From Sunxiuqinia indica (GTDB taxonomy: Bacteria > Bacteroidota > Bacteroidia > Bacteroidales > Prolixibacteraceae), in assembly GCF_009847015.1 (NCBI RefSeq), contig NZ_WVEM01000018.1, positions 1 to 64,000 of the forward strand: DNA of 64,000 nt, written 5' to 3'. The notes under the pieces are model-generated. The model saw nothing but the letters and a program-made list of their open reading frames with translations, made no database searches and was not told the DNA's origin. This document shows, piece after piece, positions 1 to 7,718 of the stretch. A program made the position numbers and the translations under genes. Every line of letters starts with the position of its first letter. The first letter of the stretch is position 1.

Positions 1-53
1 AACTTCAAAGGATTACTTCGGAAAATCAAAGAAGAAGTTCTTTGGCTTAAAAT

Positions 54-98
54 TTTACTGGAAATAATCATTAGACAAAAACAATTATTTCCAGTAAA
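54..98. repeat. Perfect 15-bp inverted repeat next to a truncated gene
   Basis: Arms at 54-68 and 84-98 are exact reverse complements (TTTACTGGAAATAAT) around a 15-base spacer. It lies just past the premature end of the acyl-CoA synthetase remnant. It could be a weak bidirectional terminator or the edge of whatever replaced the 3' half of that gene. There is no clear T-run on either side. Confidence 0.6.
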
Positions 99-118
99 TA
101 TTAGTTCATAAGGATTAA

Positions 119-1048
119 CTATTTAGAAAAATCTTCACGGATCATATATCGATAAACCGTTGGGGGTGCGCAAAACGTATTAATTTTATACTCACTAATC
201 ACCCTCAGCATATCCGCTGGGCTAAACTTTTCGTGATCGTAAACAAACACGGCTCCACCTGCCAACCATTGTCCGTAGAGTTTCCCCCAAACAGCTTTTC
301 CCCATCCGGTATCAGCCACGGTCAGGTGCAAATCATTTTCTTCGATACAGTGCCAATACGATGCGGTAGTGATATGACCCAAAGGATAGGTAAAATCATG
401 TGCCACCATTTTCGGATTACCGGTAGTTCCCGATGTAAAATAGAGCAATGAAATATCCGTATTTTTTGAAGGGCATTCCGCTGGTTGAAACGGAGAAGCC
501 TGCTCAATCCCTGTTGTAAAGTTCTTCCACCCCTCTCCGCCTTGAGGCCCAATAGAGATTCGCGTTTCCACCGTTGGAGATTCGTTCATGGCCAGATCAA
601 CTTCTTTTAGAACACCTTTATCATCAACAGCCACAATCGCCTTAATCCCGGCTGCATTATTTCGATAAACAATATCTTTCTTTTTTAACAGGTGAGTTGC
701 TGGAATGCAGGTTGCTCCCAGCTTATGCAATGCAATAATCGAAAACCAAAACTCAAATCTTCGTTTCAAAATCAGCATCACCTTGTCGCCAGGCCCAATA
801 CCCTGAGATTGGAAATAAGAAGCTGTCTGATCGCTATATTCTTTCAAATCTGCAAACGTAAAATTCCGGTGTTCACCCCCATCGTTTGTCCATACCAAAG
901 CTATTTTGTTTGGCTCAATGCGGGCGTATTCGTCAACAACGTCATATCCAAAGTTAAAATTAACCGGAATTTGAATTTCCAGATTATTGTTAAAGTCTGA
1001 GAGCGTGTCGAAGCCTGTTTTTTTTAAAAATTTCTCACTCAATATCAT
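119..1048 (-). pseudogene. AMP-dependent acyl-CoA synthetase, 3'-truncated remnant
   Basis: The 309-residue reading frame matches the N-terminal half of the acyl-/acetyl-CoA synthetase (ANL) family. It has the P-loop-like AMP-binding motif YFTSGTTGNPKM near residue 205 and the conserved segments DTGWGKAVWGKLYGQW and CAPPTVYR. Enzymes of this subgroup are usually about 550 residues. Here a TAG stop follows REDFSK, where homologs continue into the A5-A10 motifs and the C-terminal lid domain. None of that continues in any minus-strand frame down to base 1. The product should lack the adenylate/thioester cycle residues and be inactive. The start ATG at 1048 fits the usual N-terminus. Probably a deletion or insertion remnant. 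Confidence 0.8.
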
Positions 1049-1385
1049 ACTAACGTATTAAAAGGCACTACAATGGATTCCTCTACCCTCCCTTTTCAAA
1101 TCTCAAAATCACACACACGCGCGTGAAATCAATTTCAGCAAAAATAACACATTAAAACACCTGTCAAATGCACAATTACTGGCAATATCTTGATATTCTC
1201 AGTTCATCAAATTCTACGAAAGGGAAAGTCGAGAAATCATTTACTTTAAGGTTGCCCAAATTTAACAATTATATCCAGAATTAAACCTCGAAATTATCTA
1301 CTGTAAAGGAAGCCAATAAGAACAAAAGTGTTAATCACTCAAATTCAATCCCTTAAAATAAACTTGCTACTTTTTAGACTAAATA
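1049..1385. other. Gene-free spacer
   Basis: About 340 bases of A+T-rich sequence between the truncated synthetase and the oadB terminator. I see no credible reading frame, RNA gene or consensus promoter, only a short CACGCGCGTG palindrome near 1117. Confidence 0.5.
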
Positions 1386-1420
1386 AAAGAGGCTGTCCAA
1401 AAACAAATGGGCAGCCTCTT
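1386..1420 (-). terminator. Terminator of the oad operon
   Basis: Stem arms at 1387-1398 and 1409-1420 pair over 12 bp with one G-U. On the minus strand they are followed by a T-rich tract. It sits about 20 bases past the oadB stop codon. Confidence 0.85.
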
Positions 1421-1441
1421 CTCTTCGTTCAGTAATTATTT

Positions 1442-2653
1442 CTATCCCAAAAACGAGATCAAAACTCCAGCAGCAACGGCCGAACCAATTACTCCTGAAA
1501 TATTACTGGCCATACAATATTGTAGAACGTGATTCTTTGAATCGTACTTCAGTGCAATTTCATTGGCTACACGAGATGCCATTGGAACAGCACTTAATCC
1601 GGTAGCTCCAATTAGCGGATTAATCTTTTTCTTTGCAATCAGGTTATAAACTTTGACAGCAAAGATTCCTCCTGCAATTGAGATCGCAAAAGCAATAAAG
1701 CCACCTACGATGATCATAATCGTCTGCGTATTCAAGAATACCTCAGCCGACATCGTCGCTCCCACAGTAAGCCCAAGGAAGATGGTTGCTGTGTTCATAA
1801 TCGAACCTGTTGCTGCATCTGACAAACGAGCAACAGTTACCCCGACTTCTTTTATTAGGTTACCAAAAAGCAACATGCCGAGCAGTGGCACGGAGGATGG
1901 CACAAATATGGAGATCACAATTCCCAACACAATAGGGAACGCGATTTTCACGGATTTTAAGTTCTTAATCTTCTGCTTGGCAGGATATAATTTATCCATT
2001 TCCTTCATGTTTATTCGCAATTCCTTTTCGGAACATAATACCCGGGTAACCAGAGGAACAATTACGGGCACTAAAGCCATGTACGAATACGCGGCAATTG
2101 CAATAGGCCCCAATAAGTGAGGCGCAAGCATAATTGTTGTATAGATTGCCGTTGGGCCATCAGCACCACCAATAATACCCAGCGAAGCTGCTTCAGCAGG
2201 AGTAAACCCAATCGCAATGGCAGTGATTAATACTGAAAAAATTCCTATTTGAGCTGCAGCTCCAAAGAAAGCCAGACGCAGGTTTCTCAACATCGGCCCA
2301 AAGTCGGTTAAAGCGCCGACTCCCATAAAAATAATAGGTGGTAAAAATCCCGTTTTTATCAGCGAATAATACAGGAAATTCATAATTCCATGATCGTGGG
2401 CAATCTCAAAAAGGTTTTTATAGTGATGTTCATCAATTTGGATATTCTCTGCTGAAACAACTGCCATACCTCCTCCAGGAAGGTTTGCTAAAATTAATCC
2501 GAACGCAATTGGTATTAACAACAGAGGCTCATACTTTTTCTTTATACCCAGGTATAAAAGCAAAGCTCCGATTACTAACATCAAGATTGTTCCGGGTCCA
2601 TTAACAATCTCCTGGATGGCAGTCATTTGATAGAGTTTCTCTATTATAGACAT
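1442..2653 (-). CDS. oadB: Sodium-pumping oxaloacetate decarboxylase, beta subunit
   Basis: A 403-residue integral membrane protein of the OadB/MmdB/GcdB family. It decarboxylates carboxybiotin and couples this to outward Na+ transport. Many hydrophobic segments are visible, together with the family motif GIIGGADGPTAIY, whose Asp is the Na+/proton site in characterised relatives, and a conserved C-terminal stretch with GLSAVPMASR. Length is normal for the family. It starts 15 bases downstream of oadA, so the two are co-transcribed with oadG. The substrate could be methylmalonyl-CoA rather than oxaloacetate, because the beta subunits of the two pumps are alike. The neighbouring alpha subunit favours oxaloacetate/pyruvate-type chemistry. 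Confidence 0.93.
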   Translation of the reverse strand: MSIIEKLYQMTAIQEIVNGPGTILMLVIGALLLYLGIKKKYEPLLLIPIAFGLILANLPGGGMAVVSAENIQIDEHHYKNLFEIAHDHGIMNFLYYSLIKTGFLPPIIFMGVGALTDFGPMLRNLRLAFFGAAAQIGIFSVLITAIAIGFTPAEAASLGIIGGADGPTAIYTTIMLAPHLLGPIAIAAYSYMALVPVIVPLVTRVLCSEKELRINMKEMDKLYPAKQKIKNLKSVKIAFPIVLGIVISIFVPSSVPLLGMLLFGNLIKEVGVTVARLSDAATGSIMNTATIFLGLTVGATMSAEVFLNTQTIMIIVGGFIAFAISIAGGIFAVKVYNLIAKKKINPLIGATGLSAVPMASRVANEIALKYDSKNHVLQYCMASNISGVIGSAVAAGVLISFLG

Positions 2654-2668
2654 ATTCAGGATTTTCTG

Positions 2669-4576
2669 TTATTGGATTTTTATTAAAACGTCGTCTTCTT
2701 CAACTTCGGAACCAGTGGCAAATGCAACTTCAACTACTTTACCTGACACATCTGATTTTATAGCGTTGAAAGTCTTCATTGCTTCAACGTAACCAACCAA
2801 ATCACCGACTTTAATCTCATCGCCGACTTTAATAGCCGTTTCCGAGCTTTCTTTTGTCAGATAGAATTTGCCTTCAAGTGGTGCCAAAATCTCTTTTGCG
2901 TTTCCATTAACGGTTGGTGCGGGCGCCGAAGCAGGTGCTTTTTCGGTCGACGCAGGCGCAGCCGATTCAACTGTTCCATTCTCCCCATAGGCAACTGACA
3001 CTTTGAATTTCTCACCGTCAACGTCCACAATCATTGATGATGGATTAAAATTAGTCGGAGCTGCCGCAGCAGGTACTTCTTCTTTTTTCGTTCCTTCCAA
3101 CAAGCCTGCTCCTTCTTCACGTTTTTTAGCCAAATCAGCTTCAAAAGCCTTTTTAGCTTCACCTGACTTATAAGCACGATATTGCTCCGGATGCATAGCT
3201 AATTCGAATAACTCTTCGTCGTCCTGACCGTAATCCCATCCCTTTTCATCCATTTCCTTGCGGAATGTATCTAGTGCATCAGGATATAAGCTTTGTGGTT
3301 TATCTGTAAATTCTTCTTTGCCATTTTCTTTAGCCAGGGCTTTCAACTCAGGAGCAAGTTTCCCAGGTAATTTTCCTCCTCTACCCATCAACATATCCCA
3401 AATATTATCAGCAATCATACTCCAGCGTTCTTTGCCTTTTTCCAATTGCATAACATTCATCATGGCCAAATTCTTCACATACTGGCTATATGGAGTTACC
3501 AACGGTGGATATCCAACCATTGGCCAAATATGCTCAACTTCGTGAAACAGTTTAACTAACAAGTCATCCTGTGTCAACGTAGGTTTATTATTCTTTGTTT
3601 TCCACTTGTTGATGCTCGATAGGTTGCTTTCCAAATCGGCCATTAACGATCCCATCATTCCTCCCGGCAAACCAGGGCCAATAAGCAAGGAGTTCATGAA
3701 GCGATTCTTTGGATTGATGTAGTATCCCAGGAAATCCTCGATGAAACTCTGAGTTAAACCTCTAACTTTCATGTAAGCGTCCATGTTAATTTTGGGAACA
3801 TCAAATCCTGCATCTTCCAACATCGCATGAACGGCCAACAAGTCAACGTGCCCGGTACCCCATGAAAGTGGCTCCATGGCAACATCAACATATTCAACAC
3901 CGGCACGACAAACTTCAAGAATAGAAGCCAGTGCGAAACCTGGACCTGAATGAGAGTGATATTGAAGCGGAGTATCTGGATGAAGTTTTTTAATTCCTGT
4001 AACAATTTTACCTAACCATGCCGGACGTCCGATACCTGCCATATCTTTCAAACAGATTTCATCAGCTCCACCTTTAATTAAGGTATCGGCAAGCTTCACG
4101 TAGTATTCAACTGTGTGTACTTTCGAATAGGTTAAACTCAACGCTGCCTGCGCTATCATCCCGCCTTCTTTGGCATACTTGATCGAGTCTAAAATATTAC
4201 GAGGATCATTTAAACCACAAAACGGACGGGTAATATCTGTGCCCTGTGCTTTTTTCACCTTGTACATCATTTTTCGAACATCAGCCGGAACAGGGCTCAT
4301 TCGAAGACCGTTCAACGAACGATCTAACATGTGAGTTTGAATACCGGCATCGTTGAAAGGTTGTGTCCATTTGCGGACAGCATTATTTGGGTTTTCACCA
4401 AAAAGCAGGTTGATTTGCTCAAAGCCACCACCATTTGTCTCCACTCGGTCAAAACATCCCATTTCAATAATGTGTGGTGCTACTTTTACTAATTGATCTA
4501 CGCGTGGCAGGTATTTTCCTGACGACTGCCACATATCGCGATAAACCAATGAAAATTTGATTTTTCTCTTTTCCAT
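2669..4576 (-). CDS. oadA: Oxaloacetate decarboxylase alpha / pyruvate carboxylase subunit B (biotin protein)
   Basis: 635 residues. The N-terminal two-thirds is a carboxyltransferase TIM barrel: it starts KIKFSLVYRDMWQSSGKY and carries the metal-ligand motif QYHSHSGPG. A conserved central PYC/OADA domain follows, then an Ala/Pro-rich linker (about 505-560), then a biotinyl domain with the EAMK motif (biotinylated Lys about residue 601). It transfers the carboxyl group from oxaloacetate to biotin, and OadB then releases it as CO2. Bacteroidota often have a Thr after EAMK instead of Met, as here (EAMKTFN). Operon order oadG-oadA-oadB supports a membrane Na+ pump rather than a soluble carboxylase. 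Confidence 0.93.
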   Translation of the reverse strand: MEKRKIKFSLVYRDMWQSSGKYLPRVDQLVKVAPHIIEMGCFDRVETNGGGFEQINLLFGENPNNAVRKWTQPFNDAGIQTHMLDRSLNGLRMSPVPADVRKMMYKVKKAQGTDITRPFCGLNDPRNILDSIKYAKEGGMIAQAALSLTYSKVHTVEYYVKLADTLIKGGADEICLKDMAGIGRPAWLGKIVTGIKKLHPDTPLQYHSHSGPGFALASILEVCRAGVEYVDVAMEPLSWGTGHVDLLAVHAMLEDAGFDVPKINMDAYMKVRGLTQSFIEDFLGYYINPKNRFMNSLLIGPGLPGGMMGSLMADLESNLSSINKWKTKNNKPTLTQDDLLVKLFHEVEHIWPMVGYPPLVTPYSQYVKNLAMMNVMQLEKGKERWSMIADNIWDMLMGRGGKLPGKLAPELKALAKENGKEEFTDKPQSLYPDALDTFRKEMDEKGWDYGQDDEELFELAMHPEQYRAYKSGEAKKAFEADLAKKREEGAGLLEGTKKEEVPAAAAPTNFNPSSMIVDVDGEKFKVSVAYGENGTVESAAPASTEKAPASAPAPTVNGNAKEILAPLEGKFYLTKESSETAIKVGDEIKVGDLVGYVEAMKTFNAIKSDVSGKVVEVAFATGSEVEEDDVLIKIQ

Positions 4577-4639
4577 AAGGCTATAATAATTTTATATGGT
4601 TTTTTATTGGGTTGCTAGAAAGTTTGGATTGAAAAACGC

Positions 4640-4900
4640 TTAAAGCTTTTCAATTTTTGTAACGTGTCCTTTCCCTTCGGTAACTGTCTTTACAGCTGAA
4701 ACAATAGCTACGACTTTTTTGCGATTGAAGTCAGTAGCCTGGCTGGCTACTTGTTGAACTTTCTTACTTACTTCTTCGGGGAGGTATTTATTGACAAAAC
4801 GTATAATCAAATTACCGATTAAAACAACTAACGACAGAATTAGAAACACAGTAATCATTCCTATTCCCATCAATTGCAATGCAAATCCTAAGTCACTCAT
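4640..4900 (-). CDS. oadG: OadG-family small membrane subunit
   Basis: An 86-residue protein with a single transmembrane helix (about residues 8-32) and a short charged cytoplasmic tail. This is the layout of the gamma subunit that anchors and assembles the alpha and beta subunits of decarboxylase sodium pumps. It is the first gene of the oad operon, 63 bases upstream of oadA. Sequence conservation in this family is low, so the call rests on topology, length and position. Confidence 0.85.
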   Translation of the reverse strand: MSDLGFALQLMGIGMITVFLILSLVVLIGNLIIRFVNKYLPEEVSKKVQQVASQATDFNRKKVVAIVSAVKTVTEGKGHVTKIEKL

Positions 4901-5352
4901 CTTTTCAATATTTTTTTAAAAAATTCTTCCCATGATATGGATCGATAACAATGATACCAATTTTTTAACCGAACAAAAATGTTTAAAAATATATGCGAAA
5001 TACAATTATTAATTAATTAACATTGATTTTTATCATTTCGAAATCCATCAATACATGTAGACATACAACCAAACAACAAACATTCTCAAATCCCAATAGC
5101 AAAGCCGAAACCAAGGGATTTTATCATTTAATAGATTTCAGAAAATAATAGTTTTTTATCGCTTTTTAGACCTGTTTTTTTCAGCCTCCATAAAGTTAAA
5201 CTTATCCACGACAAATACATTGAATATCGTCACTCTTCTTTTAGGACTGTTCTTGCTTTACGAACCAAAATGCTTTATTCTTATGATTTAATCTCTATTT
5301 TTAGAGAACTTAAAACTTAACTATTCACTATCAATCTAATTAAATACTCTAT
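4901..5352. other. Divergent intergenic region
   Basis: About 450 bases of A+T-rich DNA between the minus-strand oad operon and the plus-strand oxidoreductase. Promoters for both must lie here, but I found no full TAnnTTTG element facing either way and no gene or RNA structure. Confidence 0.5.
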
Positions 5353-6686
5353 TTGAAAAATCAGACGAAACGTTCGATTTCACGAAGACGTTTTCTTAAC
5401 ACGGCAGCCATTGGAATGGCCGGCATTACTTTTTTTCTTCAATAAATGCGTGTACATCACAAACTGCGGCAGATGACAGTATTCGCCTTGGCTTTATTGG
5501 TATGGGACGACAATCTATATTCCTTTTAAATGGATTCATGCAAGTTCCGAAAGTTCGTGTTGTTGCAGGGTGCGACGTTTACGGACGCAAACGTCAGCGT
5601 TTTGAAAACATCGTAAATGAATTCAACACAAATAATAGCATTGAAGAGGAAGTAAAAACCTACGAGAGATACGAAGATTTACTTCAGCGTGACGACATTG
5701 ATGCCGTTGTAATTGCTGTACCCGACCATGCCCATGCAATGATAGCCATTGCTGCTTGCCAAGCAGGAAAAGATGTTTATTTGGAAAAGCCAATGACCTT
5801 TACCATTAAAGAAGGACAGGAGCTAAAACGAGTAGTTCGCGAAACGAACCGGATCTTAGGCATTGGAAGCCAGCAACGGTCAGACCCTAGATTTCAGCAT
5901 GCTGTTAAAATGGTTCAGTCCGGCAGGTTAGGAAAAATGCAAAAAGTAAATGCCTATGTTGGTGCTCCGCCAACACCTTACGATCTACCGAAGGAATCTG
6001 TTCCGGAAGATTTAAATTGGAATCGTTGGTTGGGACCACTACCTGACGATATTCATTTCAATAATGAGTTGAATCCACCAATTTCGCTTGATCCGGTCGA
6101 AAATGAAAAAATATGGGGTGCTTGGCGCTGGTACAAAGAAATGGGTGGCGGCTTCACAACCGACTGGGGAGCTCATATGTTTGACATTGCTCAATGGGGA
6201 CTCGGAATGGATCGAAGCGGACCGATAGAAATATCTCCGATAGGTGATGGCACTGAATTCATGATGTTTAAATATGCAGATGGGGTTGTTATGACCTCGG
6301 AACCATTTGATGAGAAATTAACCAAAGGGGTGAAGTTTTGGGGTGAAGATGGGTGGATTGAGGTATCACGTGGTCACTATTTGGCTTCTGATGACTCATT
6401 ATTACCTCCCGAATCAGCAAGCGCCGTTGATGATGACACTCCCTATGAGACTAAAATTCCTCATCAAATCAACTTCATCGAAGCTGTCAAAAACCGGGTT
6501 GACCCAATCGTTCCGGTAGAAATTGGACACAGTTCGTGTACCGTTTGTACATTAGGCAATATTGCCTGTGACCTAAAACGCACAATTAAATGGAATCCCG
6601 AAACTGAAACCTTTGTAGATGATGAAGATGGAGAGGCAACTGCTAAATTGCATTACCATTATCGTGATGGATGGAATTTACTGTAG
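5353..6686 (+). CDS. Gfo/Idh/MocA-family oxidoreductase with frameshifted Tat-signal region
   Basis: The main frame runs from ATG 5502 (394 residues) and shows the family's LEKPMTFT motif and the C-terminal glucose-fructose-oxidoreductase fold with EMGGGFTTDWGAHMFD. Starting there would delete the first Rossmann strand, because DSIRLGFIG lies upstream in the same frame without a start codon. In another frame, TTG 5353 opens a peptide with a Tat motif (SRRRFLNTAAIGMAG) that ends at TAA 5443. The frames join if one base is gained in the T7 run at 5430-5436. The joined product would be a Tat-exported protein with a possible lipobox (SINAC), typical of secreted Bacteroidota members. Substrate unknown. 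The cause may be a true mutation, slippage or a sequencing error. Confidence 0.8.
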
Positions 6687-6707
6687 TGTTTAAATATTTC
6701 TTTCTTG

Positions 6708-6737
6708 AAGCTGTCTTGCATAAGGCAGCTTTTTTTT
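6708..6737 (+). terminator. Terminator of the oxidoreductase gene
   Basis: Arms 6708-6717 and 6722-6731 pair over 10 bp (one G-U) around a GCAT loop, followed by a run of eight T ending at 6737. Confidence 0.9.
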
Positions 6738-6836
6738 ACGCAAAAAAAAAAAAATCGAACCTATTATCAAGCACAAAGTTTTACGAAACCACAGGTCATA
6801 ATTGAGAGTACATAAAAGAAAACCACAAATAAAAAG

Positions 6837-6845
6837 GAGGTAATT
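6837..6845 (+). promoter_or_regulatory. Strong Shine-Dalgarno of the dodecin gene
   Basis: GGAGG lies here at optimal spacing from ATG 6846. Bacteroidota mostly initiate without such a site, so this stands out and suggests high expression. Confidence 0.7.
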
Positions 6846-7061
6846 ATGTCTGAAAGCGTTTATAAAATTGTAGAACTGGTTGGCACCAGCAGTGAATCAT
6901 GGGAAAAAGCAGCTGCAAATGCTATTTCCAAAGCAGCTGGATCGCTACGTGAATTGCGTATAGCAGAGGTATCCGCTATGGATATGCACATCAACGACGG
7001 CAAAATTGAAAGCTATCGTACTAAAGTGAAGGTGTCGTTCAAGTTTGACGGACATCATTAA
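6846..7061 (+). CDS. Dodecin family flavin-binding protein
   Basis: A 71-residue protein with the complete dodecin pattern: start MSESVYKIVELVGTSSESWE, central AAANAISKAAGSLRELRIAEV, and the final strand YRTKVKVSFKF. Dodecins form hollow dodecamers that bind flavins or flavin precursors for storage and protection. Length is typical (65-75). The start is fixed by an unusually strong Shine-Dalgarno sequence, AGGAGGT, ending 5 bases before the ATG; most genes in this window lack one. It is a single-gene unit between a terminator and a 3' stem-loop. Confidence 0.95.
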   Translation: MSESVYKIVELVGTSSESWEKAAANAISKAAGSLRELRIAEVSAMDMHINDGKIESYRTKVKVSFKFDGHH

Positions 7062-7085
7062 AAATCACAACAGATCTAAAAATCT

Positions 7086-7122
7086 GCTTACAGGATGGAA
7101 GAACAACTTTCATCCTGTAAGC
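7086..7122 (+). terminator. Perfect 12-bp stem-loop 3' of dodecin
   Basis: Arms 7086-7097 and 7111-7122 (GCTTACAGGATG and its complement) are exact. No T-run follows, so it may stabilise the mRNA or stop transcription poorly. Confidence 0.55.
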
Positions 7123-7171
7123 ATACGGAGAGAAAAATGAAGCTAAAAATCAGTTCTCAACCATCCACAAG

Positions 7172-7260
7172 TAGTGCGAATAATTTAGTGTCATGTTTCG
7201 AGTCTTTAACAATTTGTGATAGAAGCGAAACCGAATATATCAAATAGGTCCGTGACCTTA
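7172..7260 (+). repeat. 89-bp dispersed repeat, copy 1
   Basis: Nearly identical to 28498-28586 and 56420-56508, in the same orientation. It contains potential stems GTTTCG(7195-7200)/CGAAAC(7226-7231) and AGGTC(7246-7250)/GACCT(7254-7258), and a nine-codon ATG-to-TGA frame encoding MFRVFNNL. This copy sits between convergent dodecin and DUF3467 genes. Confidence 0.9.
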
Positions 7261-7334
7261 AGCCTTTAATGTAATTCCGTATTGCAGATCTTGTCAAAGA
7301 TTAACAAAAGCCCTCGATTTCCAACAGTTAAAGG

Positions 7335-7371
7335 CAAAAAAAAGCCGCTTCGAAAAAATCGAAACGGCTTT
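7335..7371 (-). terminator. Terminator of the rpoBC operon
   Basis: Arms 7341-7353 and 7359-7371 form a 13-bp stem with one mismatch. On the minus strand an eight-T tract follows. It lies just after the DUF3467 stop codon and ends the large ribosomal-protein/RNA-polymerase transcript. Confidence 0.9.
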
Positions 7372-7389
7372 AAATATTATAAGTAAGAA

Positions 7390-7707
7390 TTAAGCTTCAG
7401 CTGTTGGTCCTCCAAAGTTCATCGGTGGAACCATTGGATTGCCACCGCTAACTTTTATTGACCCATGTTGTTTCTCAAACTTGTCAACATTGTCCTGCAA
7501 AGCTAACAAAAGACGTTTTGCATGTTCCGGAGTGAGAATCACCCTGGATTTAACGTTCGCCTTTGGAACTCCCGGCATTATGCGTACAAAGTCGAGAACA
7601 AACTCTGAACTGGAGTGAGTAATAATAGCCAGGTTCGAGTATGTTCCCTGAGCCACTTCTTCACTCAACTCAATGTTCATCTGATTTTTATTCTTATTTT
7701 CTGACAT
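7390..7707 (-). CDS. DUF3467 protein
   Basis: A 105-residue protein recognisable as DUF3467 by the core YSNLAIITHSSSEFVLDFVRIMPG and VKSRVILTPEHAKRLLLALQ. Function is not established. The gene lies 11 bases downstream of rpoC and is followed by the operon terminator, so it is made with RNA polymerase. This position is common in Bacteroidota and hints at a role linked to transcription, which remains inference. Confidence 0.9.
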   Translation of the reverse strand: MSENKNKNQMNIELSEEVAQGTYSNLAIITHSSSEFVLDFVRIMPGVPKANVKSRVILTPEHAKRLLLALQDNVDKFEKQHGSIKVSGGNPMVPPMNFGGPTAEA

Positions 7708-7718
7708 AATTAATTCTC

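Noticed and set aside
1-111. Open plus-strand frame ending at TAA 109-111, possible C-terminus of a gene to the left
   Set aside because: Only 36 codons, lysine/isoleucine-rich, no recognisable family; cannot be judged without upstream sequence.
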